Shown here: piece by piece, positions 1 through 8,094 of the stretch
Numbering within the stretch: the stretch's first letter is position 1
How the letters are laid out: every line of letters starts with the position of its first letter
From: Gammaproteobacteria bacterium
GTDB lineage: Bacteria > Pseudomonadota > Gammaproteobacteria > Competibacterales > Competibacteraceae
Length of the DNA: 9,117 nt
Direction of reading: 5' to 3'
NCBI GenBank assembly: GCA_003562535.1
Contig: PWUP01000200.1
Location: 1-9,117, forward strand
The notes under the pieces: generated by a model
Seen by the model: only the letters and a program-made list of their open reading frames with translations
What the model was told of the DNA's origin: nothing
Databases searched by the model: none
Made by a program: the position numbers and the translations under genes

Positions 1-176
1 CACTGCTGCATCATTTACGGTGGCCGTTAGATCACGCGGCTTCGCTGTCTTGTGCCAGCTCGCCTCCAGCCTACGCCTCGTATGACGTTCTTGTTCATCA
101 GCTCGCAGATTTGCTAGCGACTTCCTCCAGACCCCGCCTCGCGGCGGCACCCTTGCCATTCGCTAGTAGTTAGCGT
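1..176 (-). mobile_element. Group II intron fragment, domain I region, truncated at its 5' side
   Basis: Read on the minus strand, this stretch looks like the conserved RNA of a bacterial group II intron in domain I. In order it contains GCGAATGGCAAGGG, a GCCGCCGCGAGGCGG stem, GTCTGGAGGAAG, GATGAACAAGAAC, CATACGAGGCGTA and GGCGAGCT. This order and wording are typical of domain I of introns carrying an RT-maturase. No GTGCG-type intron start is present, because the sequence switches to MITE A at 177, so the 5' end is missing. The rest of domain I, the maturase gene and domains V and VI would lie beyond the left edge. A plus-strand frame is open from 3 to 173, but it is a by-product of structured GC-rich RNA sequence, not a gene. 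The intron may be dead (no 5' splice site), although an intact maturase could still act in trans. Identification is from memory of the consensus, not from a covariance model. Confidence 0.72.
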
Positions 177-303
177 GGTAGTCCTAAATAAGGTAGTGCA
201 GTATCAGTCAGCGTTGACAGACAAGGTTTGGTTAAAATTTTGAAAGAAAATACTTCTCAATCTTACCATTATTTATTTTGTCACTACCATATTTGGGGCT
301 ACC
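177..303 (+). mobile_element. MITE A: 127-bp non-coding element with terminal inverted repeats
   Basis: The left end reads GGTAGTCCTAAATAAGGTAGTG and the reverse complement of the right end reads GGTAGCCCCAAATATGGTAGTG, giving 22-bp terminal inverted repeats with 3 mismatches. The interior is AT-rich and codes for nothing credible. It aligns without gaps to the reverse complement of the element at 8904-9030, with about 24 mismatches in 127 positions by hand count (about 81% identity). That shows a dispersed family rather than a chance hairpin. No clear target-site duplication is visible (left flank TTAGCGT, right flank GACTCGC). The element starts 7 bp after the stop codon of the allophanate hydrolase, so its RNA could fold into a long hairpin at the 3' end of the operon transcript. 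No transposase with matching ends is in the window. Confidence 0.85.
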
Positions 304-310
304 GACTCGC

Positions 311-2098
311 TCAATAGACGCCAATAAACTGCCGCCAAGATCCCAAGGAGGTAATATCCTGCGCCTCGGTGACGGCAACGGCTTCGCATAGGAACCCTGA
401 CACGTCACTACCATCCGCCAAGCGGACTCGTCCAATACCCAGCGGGGCGGGAATGTTAGCCACAAAAGACCCAAACTGGTCGGCAGGCACAGCCCAAACC
501 TCAACGTCGACCGCCGCACCGTCAGTGGCCACTCTAACCAACCCAGGGCGGTGTGGTGGCCCCCCTGGCAGGGCGTAAAGCCGGTATTCAGGAGTCGTGC
601 GCGTTGTACACAGCAATCGCGCACGCCGCTGGGTTAACTGATGGTTCAGCGGTAAACCACTCATATGCGCCCCACACACCGCTACTGCAACCGTATGGCG
701 GTTATCGACGTTCAATGGCGGGGCATCCGTCGGCGAAGCGATTCCAGTACCCAAAGCCATGCCACCGGTACGGTGCAAACGATCGGCAAGTGGCAATACA
801 TCGCGGTCGCGAAACGCAGGCGCAAACAGTGTCACCCCAAAAGGTAAACCGTCTGGACGAAACCCGGCCGGAACCGCTATCGCACAGAGATCGAGCAGAT
901 TCATGAAATTGGTGTAATAACCCAGATCGCTGTTAATTTTCAGAGGTTGTGCCTCAACAGCCGCAATCGTCGGTAAAGTACCGGTCGTTGGAGTCAGTAT
1001 CAGATCGACCTGATCCCAAACCGCCTCCGTTTGACGGCGTAAGGTCTGCAAGCGGTATTGAGCAGTAAAGGCATCCACCGCCAACCAAGTGCGTCCGCCA
1101 GTGATAATCTCCCGTGTAACATCCCTTAGTGCTTCAGGTTGCGCCTCGATAAAATCACGAATCGCCACATAACGTTCCGCTACCCACGGTCCTTGATACA
1201 GCAGTTGTGCCGTCTCTATAAACGGGGCAAAGTCAATCTCCACACACTCACCGCCGAGGGTTTCTAGGCGTACCACGGTTTGCTGAAATAACGCTGGGTA
1301 ATCGGGATCCCCGAAAAATGCCAACTGTTCCGCAGCGGGTACTCCGAAGCGAAACCTCGTAACCGGCAAACCAGCAAGTCCCAGCGTTGGGGCTTGATCG
1401 GGTCGAGCATAGGGATCATCGGCATCATAAGCAGCAACCACGTCCAAGACCCGTGCAGCATCGCCGCTATCAAGGGCAAAAATGGAGACGCTATCCAGAC
1501 TGCGGCAGGCCGGTACAACCCCACGGCTGCTCAGCAAACCGCGTGTTGGCTTAACCCCGATCAGATTATTGAATGCTGCCGGCACTCGCCCAGATCCGGC
1601 GGTATCGGTACCTAAAGCAAAACCGACCTGCCCTAAGGCGACGGCAACCGCCGAACCCGAACTCGATCCCCCCGCCACATAGTCTGGATTAAAGGCATTG
1701 CGGCAGACCCCATAGGGTGAACGCACGCCGACTAATCCGGTAGCAAACTGATCCAGATTGGTCTTGCCCAAGGGTACAGCTCCCGCAGCAATTAACTGCT
1801 GTACCACAAAGGCTGAATGCCGAGGGACGGTGCGGTACGCTGGACAAGCGGCGGTTGTGGGCACCCCCGCTAGATCAATATTGTCCTTGATCGCAAAGGG
1901 AATACCGTACAGTGGTAATTGCGCCGGATCGCAGCCTTCCAATCGGTCTAGATACGGTGCTAATTGTTCGTCATTTAATACGGTGATCCAAATAGCCAAG
2001 GCTTCTGTGGCACGAATGGCGTCTAATGCTTCGGCGATCACTTGGCGCACAGTGTGTCTACCGGCATGATAATCGGCTAATAAACGTGCAATCGTCAT
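311..2098 (-). CDS. atzF: Allophanate hydrolase, AtzF type (amidase domain plus C-terminal domain)
   Basis: This cytoplasmic amidase-signature enzyme hydrolyses allophanate (urea-1-carboxylate) to ammonia and CO2, the last step of the urea carboxylase, biuret and cyanurate routes. The Ser-cisSer-Lys triad is visible as K71 (AIKDN), S145 (GGSSSGSA) and S169 (GTDTAGSGR). The spacings of 74 and 24 residues are the same as I recall for characterised AtzF. Y301 and R309 in the YQGPWVAER segment correspond to substrate-contacting residues of allophanate hydrolases. Residues about 468-592 match the extra C-terminal domain of this family, which helps decarboxylate the intermediate; at 595 aa the protein is full length. 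Its start overlaps the regulator stop by 4 bp (ATGA), with GGAG about 10 bp upstream, so it is translationally coupled as the last gene of the operon. Ordinary amidases (for example GatA) lack the C-terminal domain. No allophanate-producing enzyme is present in the window. Confidence 0.93.
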   Translation of the reverse strand: MTIARLLADYHAGRHTVRQVIAEALDAIRATEALAIWITVLNDEQLAPYLDRLEGCDPAQLPLYGIPFAIKDNIDLAGVPTTAACPAYRTVPRHSAFVVQQLIAAGAVPLGKTNLDQFATGLVGVRSPYGVCRNAFNPDYVAGGSSSGSAVAVALGQVGFALGTDTAGSGRVPAAFNNLIGVKPTRGLLSSRGVVPACRSLDSVSIFALDSGDAARVLDVVAAYDADDPYARPDQAPTLGLAGLPVTRFRFGVPAAEQLAFFGDPDYPALFQQTVVRLETLGGECVEIDFAPFIETAQLLYQGPWVAERYVAIRDFIEAQPEALRDVTREIITGGRTWLAVDAFTAQYRLQTLRRQTEAVWDQVDLILTPTTGTLPTIAAVEAQPLKINSDLGYYTNFMNLLDLCAIAVPAGFRPDGLPFGVTLFAPAFRDRDVLPLADRLHRTGGMALGTGIASPTDAPPLNVDNRHTVAVAVCGAHMSGLPLNHQLTQRRARLLCTTRTTPEYRLYALPGGPPHRPGLVRVATDGAAVDVEVWAVPADQFGSFVANIPAPLGIGRVRLADGSDVSGFLCEAVAVTEAQDITSLGSWRQFIGVY

Positions 2099-2778
2099 AG
2101 TTGTTCTGCTCCGGCGAAATGGGTACTGGCCTGACCGACGGCAGCAATATGGGCGCGTGCCTGCTCAGCAGCACCCAGGCCATCACCCTCTAAAATAGCG
2201 CTGACAATGCGGTCGTGTTCCTGCCATGAGTGGTGCAGCCGTTGTGGTAATTCAAATTGAGCACGTCGCAAGGGGGCTAAACGATACTTAATCGTTGTGA
2301 CTAATTCGGCCAAGTAATCACTGTGACAGCCGATATAAATCAGCCGATGAAAAAAGGCGTTGTAATCTTTGTACTCTTCAACCGCCCCGCGTTGTACCAG
2401 GTTGCTGGATTTATGGTGAATGTCTGCTAAGGTTTGACGTTCCTGCACACTCATACGCTCAGCCGCTAACCGCGCTGCTGATGCCTCCAGTTCGGCCATG
2501 GCTTCGAACATCTCACGCATTTTTTTCGGGGTCAGCAAGGTGACAGTGGCACGTCGATTGGGTAAGCGTTGCACTAGCCCCATAGCGTTTAATTCCCGCA
2601 AGGCTTCACGAGCTGGGGTTCTGGAAACCCCGAAACGATTACCTATAGCACCCTCATCTAATGGGGTGTCTGCAGCAAGCCGTCCATGAACGATATCATC
2701 GGCCAGGGTAGCTACCATACTATCAACGGTTGTGCCGGGACGGATGAGGGGCATGGATTCAGTTCTCACAGCACTCAT
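2095..2778 (-). CDS. GntR-family transcriptional regulator, FadR/FCD subfamily
   Basis: A 227-aa DNA-binding regulator that probably represses this operon. An N-terminal winged helix-turn-helix spans about residues 18-80, with the typical recognition-helix segment VSRTPAREALREL at 51-63. An all-helical FCD ligand-binding domain follows, about 88-215. N140, H144, H188 and H210 have the +4, +44 and +22 spacing of the metal site in metal-binding FCD proteins, with Asn where Asp is usual; such sites typically help bind small carboxylates. The ATG start overlaps the ATPase stop by 4 bp (ATGA) and lacks a clear Shine-Dalgarno, which points to coupled translation. Its place inside the operon, between transporter and catabolic enzyme, suggests autoregulation. 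The effector is not known; allophanate or the transported compound are reasonable guesses. Confidence 0.9.
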   Translation of the reverse strand: MSAVRTESMPLIRPGTTVDSMVATLADDIVHGRLAADTPLDEGAIGNRFGVSRTPAREALRELNAMGLVQRLPNRRATVTLLTPKKMREMFEAMAELEASAARLAAERMSVQERQTLADIHHKSSNLVQRGAVEEYKDYNAFFHRLIYIGCHSDYLAELVTTIKYRLAPLRRAQFELPQRLHHSWQEHDRIVSAILEGDGLGAAEQARAHIAAVGQASTHFAGAEQL

Positions 2779-4406
2779 GGTGGATGCGGGATTGCATCTA
2801 ACAGGGTGCGAGTGTAGGCGTGTTGAGGATGCGACAAGACCTGTTCTGTTGGTCCCTGTTCAAGAATCGTCCCAGCTTGCATCACCATCACCCGATCACA
2901 GATCAGCCGTACCACATTAAGATCATGGGTGATGAACAGATAACTGATGCCCAAGTCAGCGCGTAAATCCGCGAGCAGATTAAGCACCACGGCCTGTACG
3001 GATACATCCAGTGCTGCTGTCGGTTCATCGAGAACCACTAAATCGGGATCCAAGGCAATCGCGCGGGCAATCCCCACCCTTGCCTTCTGTCCGCCAGAAA
3101 GCTGATGCGGAAAACGGCTGAGCAAATTCGATGGCAGACCGACCCGTTCGGCCAGTTCCTGAACCCGTAACCGCCGTTGACGCCGTGACAGATCACTGAG
3201 CCGTACTAAGGGATCAGCAATAGAGTGTTCTGCTGTCCAACGTGGGTTTAAACTGTCAGTCGGGTCTTGAAACACCATTTGCAATTTACCGCGTAGGGGA
3301 TGATGGGCAAAACGCGCCGCAGGCACGGCGGCAATGTTCTCGCCTTTAAACACAATATGCCCCGAACTGACATCCAGTAGTCGCATCAGCATCGCTGAAG
3401 TCGTTGATTTTCCACAACCACTTTCTCCCACTAAGCCGAGGCTTTCACCCTGATGTACCGTAAAGGAAATTCCATCCACAGCCCGCACGGTCTGAGTCTG
3501 ACCGTGCACAGGAAATTCCCTCACCAAGTCGCGCACTTCCAATAAAGGCGCTCCATGGGGTGGAAACACCGGAGCCGAGTGGGGTTCGGGTAATAAGTCC
3601 CTGATCTGCGAATCCAGTCTGGGTGTGGAACGCAGCAAGCGCTGTGTATAGGGATGCTGGGGTGCTTGAAACAACGTTTTGACCGGAGCTGTTTCAACCA
3701 CTCTACCTTGTTCCATGACCACAATCCGATCACAGTAAGCAGCCGCCAGACCCAAGTCATGGGTAATTAATATCGCGGCCATCCGCCGTTCACGGCTTAA
3801 CTCCACCACCAGTTCCATCACCGCTTTTTGGGTAGTGACATCCAGTCCCGTGGTGGGCTCATCGGCAATCAATAATTGCGGGCGGCAGGCCAGTGCCATG
3901 GCAATCACAACTCGTTGGCACATACCACCAGACAGTTCAAACGGATAGGCATGATAGCGCTGTTCTGGATCGGCGATTCTCACCGCCTGCAAGGCTTTAA
4001 TCGCCTCATTGCGGGCGTTAGACCGTCCGGCACGAGTGTGCTGGAGTAACACGTCCTCAATTTGGCGGCCTACCGGCCTAATAGGATTTAAGGCCGCGCG
4101 CGGATTTTGGAAAATCATGGATATTTCTCGGCCCCGAATATCCAATAGTATACGCTCATTGGCCTGATCTAAACGCATACCGCTGAATTCAATCGACCCT
4201 TGGGCAATGCGTCCGGCACGATCCAGAATTCGCAATACGCTGTAGGCGCTCACCGATTTACCTGAGCCGGATTCGCCCACAACCCCAAGGGTTTCACCTC
4301 TGGCAACTGATAAGGAAACCTGTTCGATAGCGCGTACGGTGCCGCGTCGGGTCGCAAATTCAACCGTTAAATCGTGTATGGCCAGCAAAGGTGTTGCTGC
4401 GGTCAT
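2775..4406 (-). CDS. ABC transporter ATPase with two fused nucleotide-binding domains (DppD+DppF type)
   Basis: This cytoplasmic subunit powers the importer made with the two permeases. Both ATPase domains are in one 543-aa chain. Domain 1 has Walker A GESGSGKS (44-51), Q-loop Q100, signature LSGGM (158-162), Walker B LLIADEP (178-184) and H-loop H216. Domain 2 has Walker A GESGCGKS (327-334), Q380, signature LSGGQ (436-440), Walker B LVVLDEP (456-462) and H494. Each domain ends in the short oligopeptide/dipeptide-type C-terminal motif (HPYTQRLL at 251-258, HAYTRTLL at 529-536). All catalytic residues look intact in both halves; the first signature has Met in place of the usual Gln. The ATG has GGAG 8 bp upstream, lies 19 bp after the permease gene, and the stop overlaps the regulator start. 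Fused forms are common in clusters of this kind (YejF/GsiA-like). The substrate cannot be read from the ATPase. Confidence 0.95.
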   Translation of the reverse strand: MTAATPLLAIHDLTVEFATRRGTVRAIEQVSLSVARGETLGVVGESGSGKSVSAYSVLRILDRAGRIAQGSIEFSGMRLDQANERILLDIRGREISMIFQNPRAALNPIRPVGRQIEDVLLQHTRAGRSNARNEAIKALQAVRIADPEQRYHAYPFELSGGMCQRVVIAMALACRPQLLIADEPTTGLDVTTQKAVMELVVELSRERRMAAILITHDLGLAAAYCDRIVVMEQGRVVETAPVKTLFQAPQHPYTQRLLRSTPRLDSQIRDLLPEPHSAPVFPPHGAPLLEVRDLVREFPVHGQTQTVRAVDGISFTVHQGESLGLVGESGCGKSTTSAMLMRLLDVSSGHIVFKGENIAAVPAARFAHHPLRGKLQMVFQDPTDSLNPRWTAEHSIADPLVRLSDLSRRQRRLRVQELAERVGLPSNLLSRFPHQLSGGQKARVGIARAIALDPDLVVLDEPTAALDVSVQAVVLNLLADLRADLGISYLFITHDLNVVRLICDRVMVMQAGTILEQGPTEQVLSHPQHAYTRTLLDAIPHPP

Positions 4407-4425
4407 TCGCTGTTCTCCGACTGAA

Positions 4426-5292
4426 TCACGTGCGCCGCTGCGGATCGACTAAATCACGCAGACCATCGCCGAGCAAGTTGAATGTAAATACGGCTAGCAT
4501 CAAGGCCATGCCCGGAAACAGGGTCAACCACCACTCACCAGAGACGATAAAATTAGCACCTTCAGCGACCATAATGCCCCATTCGGGTGTCGGCGGACTC
4601 ACCCCTAGACCGATGAACGATAACCCCGCCGCATTCAAAATGGCCCAACCCATGTTCAGCGACAGTTGCACCATAATGGGCGGCAAGGCATTGGGAAAAA
4701 TCTGAGTGGCTAAGACCCGCAAATCACTATTGCCCGACAAACGCGCTGCTTGGACAAATCCAGCGTTGCGGCGGATATTGACTTCAGCACGAACCATCCG
4801 GGCATAGAACGGCAGATTGATAATCGCCGTAGCGATAATAATGTTCTCTATGGTATTGCCCGCAGCGGCCACAATGCCCATAGCTAATACAAATAAGGGA
4901 AAGGCCATGACCGTGTCCAGCACCCGCCCAATGATGCGATCCGTCCAACCCCCGAAAAATCCGGCCATAGCCCCTAGCAAAGAACCGAATACGAATGATA
5001 AGGAGACGGCGGCTACTGAAATCAGCAGATCCAGCCGAGTCGCTACCACCACCCGCGAAAATACGTCACGCCCTAGATGATCGGTGCCAAACCAATGATC
5101 CCAAGAGGGCGGTTCCAAGGCACGGGCTGAATGGGTAGCCAACGGGTCATAAGGCACGAGCAGTGGTCCAAAAATCCCAGTCAATACAATTAACGTGAAC
5201 AGGGCAAAAGCTATCGCAGTGACCGGATTAGATGACAGTACGTAAAGAAAATGGCGACCGAGGGTATTGGGTCGAGGTGCAAGAGTATCCAT
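4426..5292 (-). CDS. ABC transporter permease, DppC type
   Basis: An inner-membrane subunit of 288 aa that pairs with the upstream permease to form the translocation channel. A first membrane segment (about 23-46) is followed by the periplasmic stretch WFGTDHLGRDVFSR (67-80), a hallmark of DppC/OppC proteins. Further hydrophobic segments lie at about 88-113, 126-145, 148-164, 207-230 and 255-275. The EAA loop that contacts the ATPase is at about 179-206 (VQAARLSGNSDL and onward). The conserved segment GLGVSPPTPEWG lies at 228-239. The ATG start is 7 bp after the stop of the preceding permease gene and has only a weak Shine-Dalgarno, which suggests translational coupling. Length and motif order are normal for the family. 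Confidence 0.94.
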   Translation of the reverse strand: MDTLAPRPNTLGRHFLYVLSSNPVTAIAFALFTLIVLTGIFGPLLVPYDPLATHSARALEPPSWDHWFGTDHLGRDVFSRVVVATRLDLLISVAAVSLSFVFGSLLGAMAGFFGGWTDRIIGRVLDTVMAFPLFVLAMGIVAAAGNTIENIIIATAIINLPFYARMVRAEVNIRRNAGFVQAARLSGNSDLRVLATQIFPNALPPIMVQLSLNMGWAILNAAGLSFIGLGVSPPTPEWGIMVAEGANFIVSGEWWLTLFPGMALMLAVFTFNLLGDGLRDLVDPQRRT

Positions 5293-5299
5293 TTCAGTC

Positions 5300-6328
5300 T
5301 CAGTCCCCTAGTCTGACGCGAGGATCGATCAAGGTATACGTCAGGTCAATGACTAGGTTCAGCGTGACAAACAGCAAAGCCATTGCTAGTACAAACCCCT
5401 GTACGGCCGCATAATCCGAAACCACCAAAGCTTCTACGGCGTAAGAACCGATCCCCGGCCAGGCGAACACTTTTTCGACCAGCACATTAGCCCCTAAAGC
5501 AAATGAAAATACCATACCCAGCGTTGTAATCACTGGCAGTAAGGCATTGCGGAAGGCATAGGACAGCAGGATTTTCCGGCGATTCAGCCCCGCAGATCGG
5601 GCGGTGCGAATAAAATCGCTGGCCAGAACTTGTAACATGGCGGCACGGGTCATACGGGCAATAGGCGCTAAAGTAAACAACCCTAAAGTTAATGCCGGTA
5701 GTACGAGATGAGCTGCTGCGCTGCGCCAAGTTGCATACTCACCCGCGATCAGAGCATCAATCAGATAAAAACCAGTCACCCGTTCAGGAGATAAGTACAG
5801 AATGTCCAACCGCCCCATAGGAGGGGGTGCCCAACCGAGCAGAAAGTAAAAAACATACACTAACAATAGTCCGGTGAAAAACGTGGGCAAGGAGACCCCA
5901 GCGGTGACGATGAACCGACACAGATGATCGATCCAGGTGTCAGGGCGAGTCGCCGCAAGAACCCCTAAAGGTACGGCGATCAGTACCGAAAATAACAACG
6001 CAACCAAGGTCAACTCAAGCGATGCCGGTAATCGCGTCATCAGTTCATGGGTTACGGGCTGTCCAGTAGAAATAGATGTTCCGAGATCGCCGCGTACCAA
6101 ATCACTCAGATAGCTCCAGAACTGCACCGGCAGAGGACGATCCAGACCGAGTTGCGCCCTGATCTCGGCAATCGAACGCTCATCAGCCGCCGGACCGGCA
6201 AAATAAACGGCGGGATCACCGGGCAGCGCCCGAGTCAACATAAAAGTGATGACGATGATGCCGAACACCACTGGCACGGCCTGCAATAAGCGATAACCGA
6301 TAGCACCAAGTCGCTGCGTTAACTGCAC
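5300..6328 (-). CDS. ABC transporter permease, DppB type
   Basis: An inner-membrane subunit of 342 aa, the partner of the DppC-type permease. One N-terminal membrane segment (about 12-32) precedes a periplasmic region containing LGLDRPLPVQFW (60-71), typical of DppB/GsiC proteins. Membrane segments follow at about 103-126, 137-166, 206-226, 267-288 and 308-332. The EAA loop is at 238-265 (DFIRTARSAGLNRRK and onward), and the C-terminus YTLIDPRVRLGD is characteristic of the family. The start is GTG at 6326-6328, chosen because AGAGGT lies 6 bp upstream and the next in-frame Met (residue 30) would cut the first membrane helix. It follows the binding-protein gene by 43 bp, with no terminator visible in the gap. 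Confidence 0.94.
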   Translation of the reverse strand: MQLTQRLGAIGYRLLQAVPVVFGIIVITFMLTRALPGDPAVYFAGPAADERSIAEIRAQLGLDRPLPVQFWSYLSDLVRGDLGTSISTGQPVTHELMTRLPASLELTLVALLFSVLIAVPLGVLAATRPDTWIDHLCRFIVTAGVSLPTFFTGLLLVYVFYFLLGWAPPPMGRLDILYLSPERVTGFYLIDALIAGEYATWRSAAAHLVLPALTLGLFTLAPIARMTRAAMLQVLASDFIRTARSAGLNRRKILLSYAFRNALLPVITTLGMVFSFALGANVLVEKVFAWPGIGSYAVEALVVSDYAAVQGFVLAMALLFVTLNLVIDLTYTLIDPRVRLGD

Positions 6329-6334
6329 GGTTTT

Positions 6335-6340
6335 ACCTCT
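6335..6340 (-). promoter_or_regulatory. Ribosome binding site deciding a GTG start
   Basis: AGAGGT on the minus strand, 6 bp before GTG at 6326-6328. It supports GTG initiation of the DppB-type permease, where no suitable ATG exists before the first membrane helix. Confidence 0.7.
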
Positions 6341-6371
6341 TCTATGATAGCCGACATGACAGGTTGACCAG

Positions 6372-7985
6372 TTAAAGTTTCAGCGTGCGTACATCAGGCA
6401 TGCGATGGAACCAGAATTGATAACCCTCAATCTGAGGTATCATGGCCACTTCTAGGTTGGGCTGATACAGCGGGATGCGCGGAACCTCATCAAACGCTTT
6501 GGCAATCATTCGTTTTAACTTGGGTTCGTAGTCGGGATCATCCATAGGGATATGCAGGGTTTCCGCTACAAGTTGATCCATTTCTGGATCGGAATAATTT
6601 GACGAGTTAAACAGTCGATCACTGACATAAGCCCAGAAGAAGTAGTAACAGGGCGTATTGAGCCAACCACCGAAATTCTCTAAATGCAGGGGAAGATTTT
6701 TCTCAACCAGAGCAATCGTGCGCCAGTTAGCGCCGGGAATCCGCTCGATGTTGGCACGGATCCCGATGCGGGCCAGTCCTTCCTGAATCAACAATGCTGT
6801 AGGTTCCCCCCACTCCGCTGTACCTAGGTCAAACGACAGCGGCACTTCAAAACCGTCTTTGTAGTCCGTTTGGGCTAATAACTCGCGAGCCTTGTCATAA
6901 TCGGTGGTGTAGGGAAAGGGCTGCGGCCAGACGACGCTTTGCGGCTCCAGATGTTCGCCACCCCACATAGGCGCACCGCGCTCATAAGCCGCATTGCGGT
7001 AGATTTCCGCATAGGGGATAGCGTAGGCCACGGCCTGACGGACCCGCTTATCCTGAAACGGTGCAAAATTCAGATTAGGACAGAGTACGTGCAGACAGTT
7101 TTCAATCGGATTACCGATCACCTTGACTCGCGGATTGGCTAACATCTCACGGGCGTCTTTGGCCGGAATATCATGTGAAAACTGCACACTGCCCCGTTCA
7201 ATCAGGGCGCGGCGGGTAGATTGTGAGGGAATTTCTCGGATAATCACTCGGCGCACGGCGGGCAGTGGGCCACCTTGCCAATCATCATTACGGATATACA
7301 CGAGTTGCTCACTAGGCTGCCAGCGTTCAACCTTAAACGCTCCGGAACCGGCTGGATTGCGATGCAAATATTCCATGGCCCAAGGGTCATCGTCGGTTGC
7401 ATGAGCCAGTGCCACTTTACTGTTGATGATGAAAGGAACCGGCACGGCTAGATCCGGTAACAGCAGTTTAGACGGCTGCAAATAATGCACCCGGATGGTT
7501 TTATCATCGATGATTTCAAACTGGTCTGGGCTTTCCATGCCACCGGCACGCATTTGCACTGTGGGAAAACCACCGACCGATACCGCACGATCCAGCGACC
7601 ATTTCACATCGGTGGCCGTGACCGGTGTGCCATCCCAGAAGGCGGCATCGGGTTTAAGGTAAAACGTCACCGACAGGCCATCGGCAGCGATTTCCCAGCG
7701 CTCGGCCAGTTCAGGAACCAGCGTGTCATAATCGTAGCTTAAGGAACCATCGGGCAGGGTTTTCACGCCAAAACTGATCAAACGATCATAACAATTAACC
7801 GCCACTTGATAACTCGGACGATTCGTTCCCGTGCGATGCAGATCTAGGCTATTAATCGTGGTACCGGTTACCACAACTATAGTATCGCCAGATTGGGCTA
7901 GGGCTGGGGTGGATTTAAGAAAGGGCAGTATACTGGCACCCACCGCCGCAGCGGAGGCGTTTTTCAAAAAATCACGACGTTGCAT
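6372..7985 (-). CDS. ABC transporter substrate-binding protein, family 5, with Tat signal peptide
   Basis: A periplasmic receptor of the importer, 537 aa, the usual size of DppA/OppA-like SBP_bac_5 proteins. The N-terminus QRRDFLKN (2-9) is a twin-arginine motif. A hydrophobic stretch follows, with a likely cleavage site after A30 (ALA|QS), so the protein is probably exported folded by Tat. Family features include LVPELAERWEIA (89-100) and FWDGTPVTATDVKWSLDR (116-133). The start at 7985 is preferred over ATG 7988, because AGGAG is 6 bp from it, and over an ATG at 8054, which would put 23 extra residues before the signal peptide. It is the first and promoter-proximal gene of the operon. Family-5 proteins bind peptides, nickel, glutathione, opines or other small molecules, so the ligand is open; linkage to allophanate hydrolase hints at a nitrogen-rich amide. 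Confidence 0.93.
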   Translation of the reverse strand: MQRRDFLKNASAAAVGASILPFLKSTPALAQSGDTIVVVTGTTINSLDLHRTGTNRPSYQVAVNCYDRLISFGVKTLPDGSLSYDYDTLVPELAERWEIAADGLSVTFYLKPDAAFWDGTPVTATDVKWSLDRAVSVGGFPTVQMRAGGMESPDQFEIIDDKTIRVHYLQPSKLLLPDLAVPVPFIINSKVALAHATDDDPWAMEYLHRNPAGSGAFKVERWQPSEQLVYIRNDDWQGGPLPAVRRVIIREIPSQSTRRALIERGSVQFSHDIPAKDAREMLANPRVKVIGNPIENCLHVLCPNLNFAPFQDKRVRQAVAYAIPYAEIYRNAAYERGAPMWGGEHLEPQSVVWPQPFPYTTDYDKARELLAQTDYKDGFEVPLSFDLGTAEWGEPTALLIQEGLARIGIRANIERIPGANWRTIALVEKNLPLHLENFGGWLNTPCYYFFWAYVSDRLFNSSNYSDPEMDQLVAETLHIPMDDPDYEPKLKRMIAKAFDEVPRIPLYQPNLEVAMIPQIEGYQFWFHRMPDVRTLKL

Positions 7986-7991
7986 CATACA

Positions 7992-7996
7992 CTCCT
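7992..7996 (-). promoter_or_regulatory. Ribosome binding site of the substrate-binding protein
   Basis: AGGAG on the minus strand. It lies 3 bp from the first ATG of an ATGATG pair and 6 bp from the second, which favours the second ATG (7983-7985) as the start. Confidence 0.75.
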
Positions 7997-8015
7997 GATC
8001 GACCGTAATGGCCTG

Positions 8016-8028
8016 CTGTCTGGGACAG
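8016..8028. promoter_or_regulatory. Candidate operator palindrome in the operon leader
   Basis: CTGTCTGGGACAG is a perfect inverted repeat with 5-bp arms (CTGTC/GACAG) and a 3-bp centre, about 30 bp before the binding-protein start codon. The GTC...GAC core and size resemble FadR-type GntR operators, which fits the regulator gene in the same operon. It could also be a short RNA hairpin in the leader. There is no direct evidence of binding. Confidence 0.35.
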
Positions 8029-8094
8029 TAAAGTGTATGCAGATTAAGTGCCAAAGTTTTTTAGCGTCAACAGGCAACCTAAAACCTAGCTATT

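Noticed and set aside
3..173. Open plus-strand frame without a stop for 56 codons at the left edge
   Set aside because: The reverse strand matches conserved group II intron RNA; the open frame follows from its GC-rich composition and has no ribosome binding site or family resemblance.
232..624. 130-aa minus-strand ORF overlapping atzF and MITE A
   Set aside because: It lies out of frame with the well-supported allophanate hydrolase and runs into the MITE; the sequence is low-complexity and unlike any family.
6329..6371. Terminator or attenuator between the binding-protein and permease genes
   Set aside because: The 43-bp gap has no GC-rich stem followed by a T run; only weak short complementarity is present.
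7986..8054. Longer start for the binding protein at 8054
   Set aside because: It would put 23 residues before the twin-arginine motif and has no Shine-Dalgarno, whereas AGGAG sits at the right distance from 7985.
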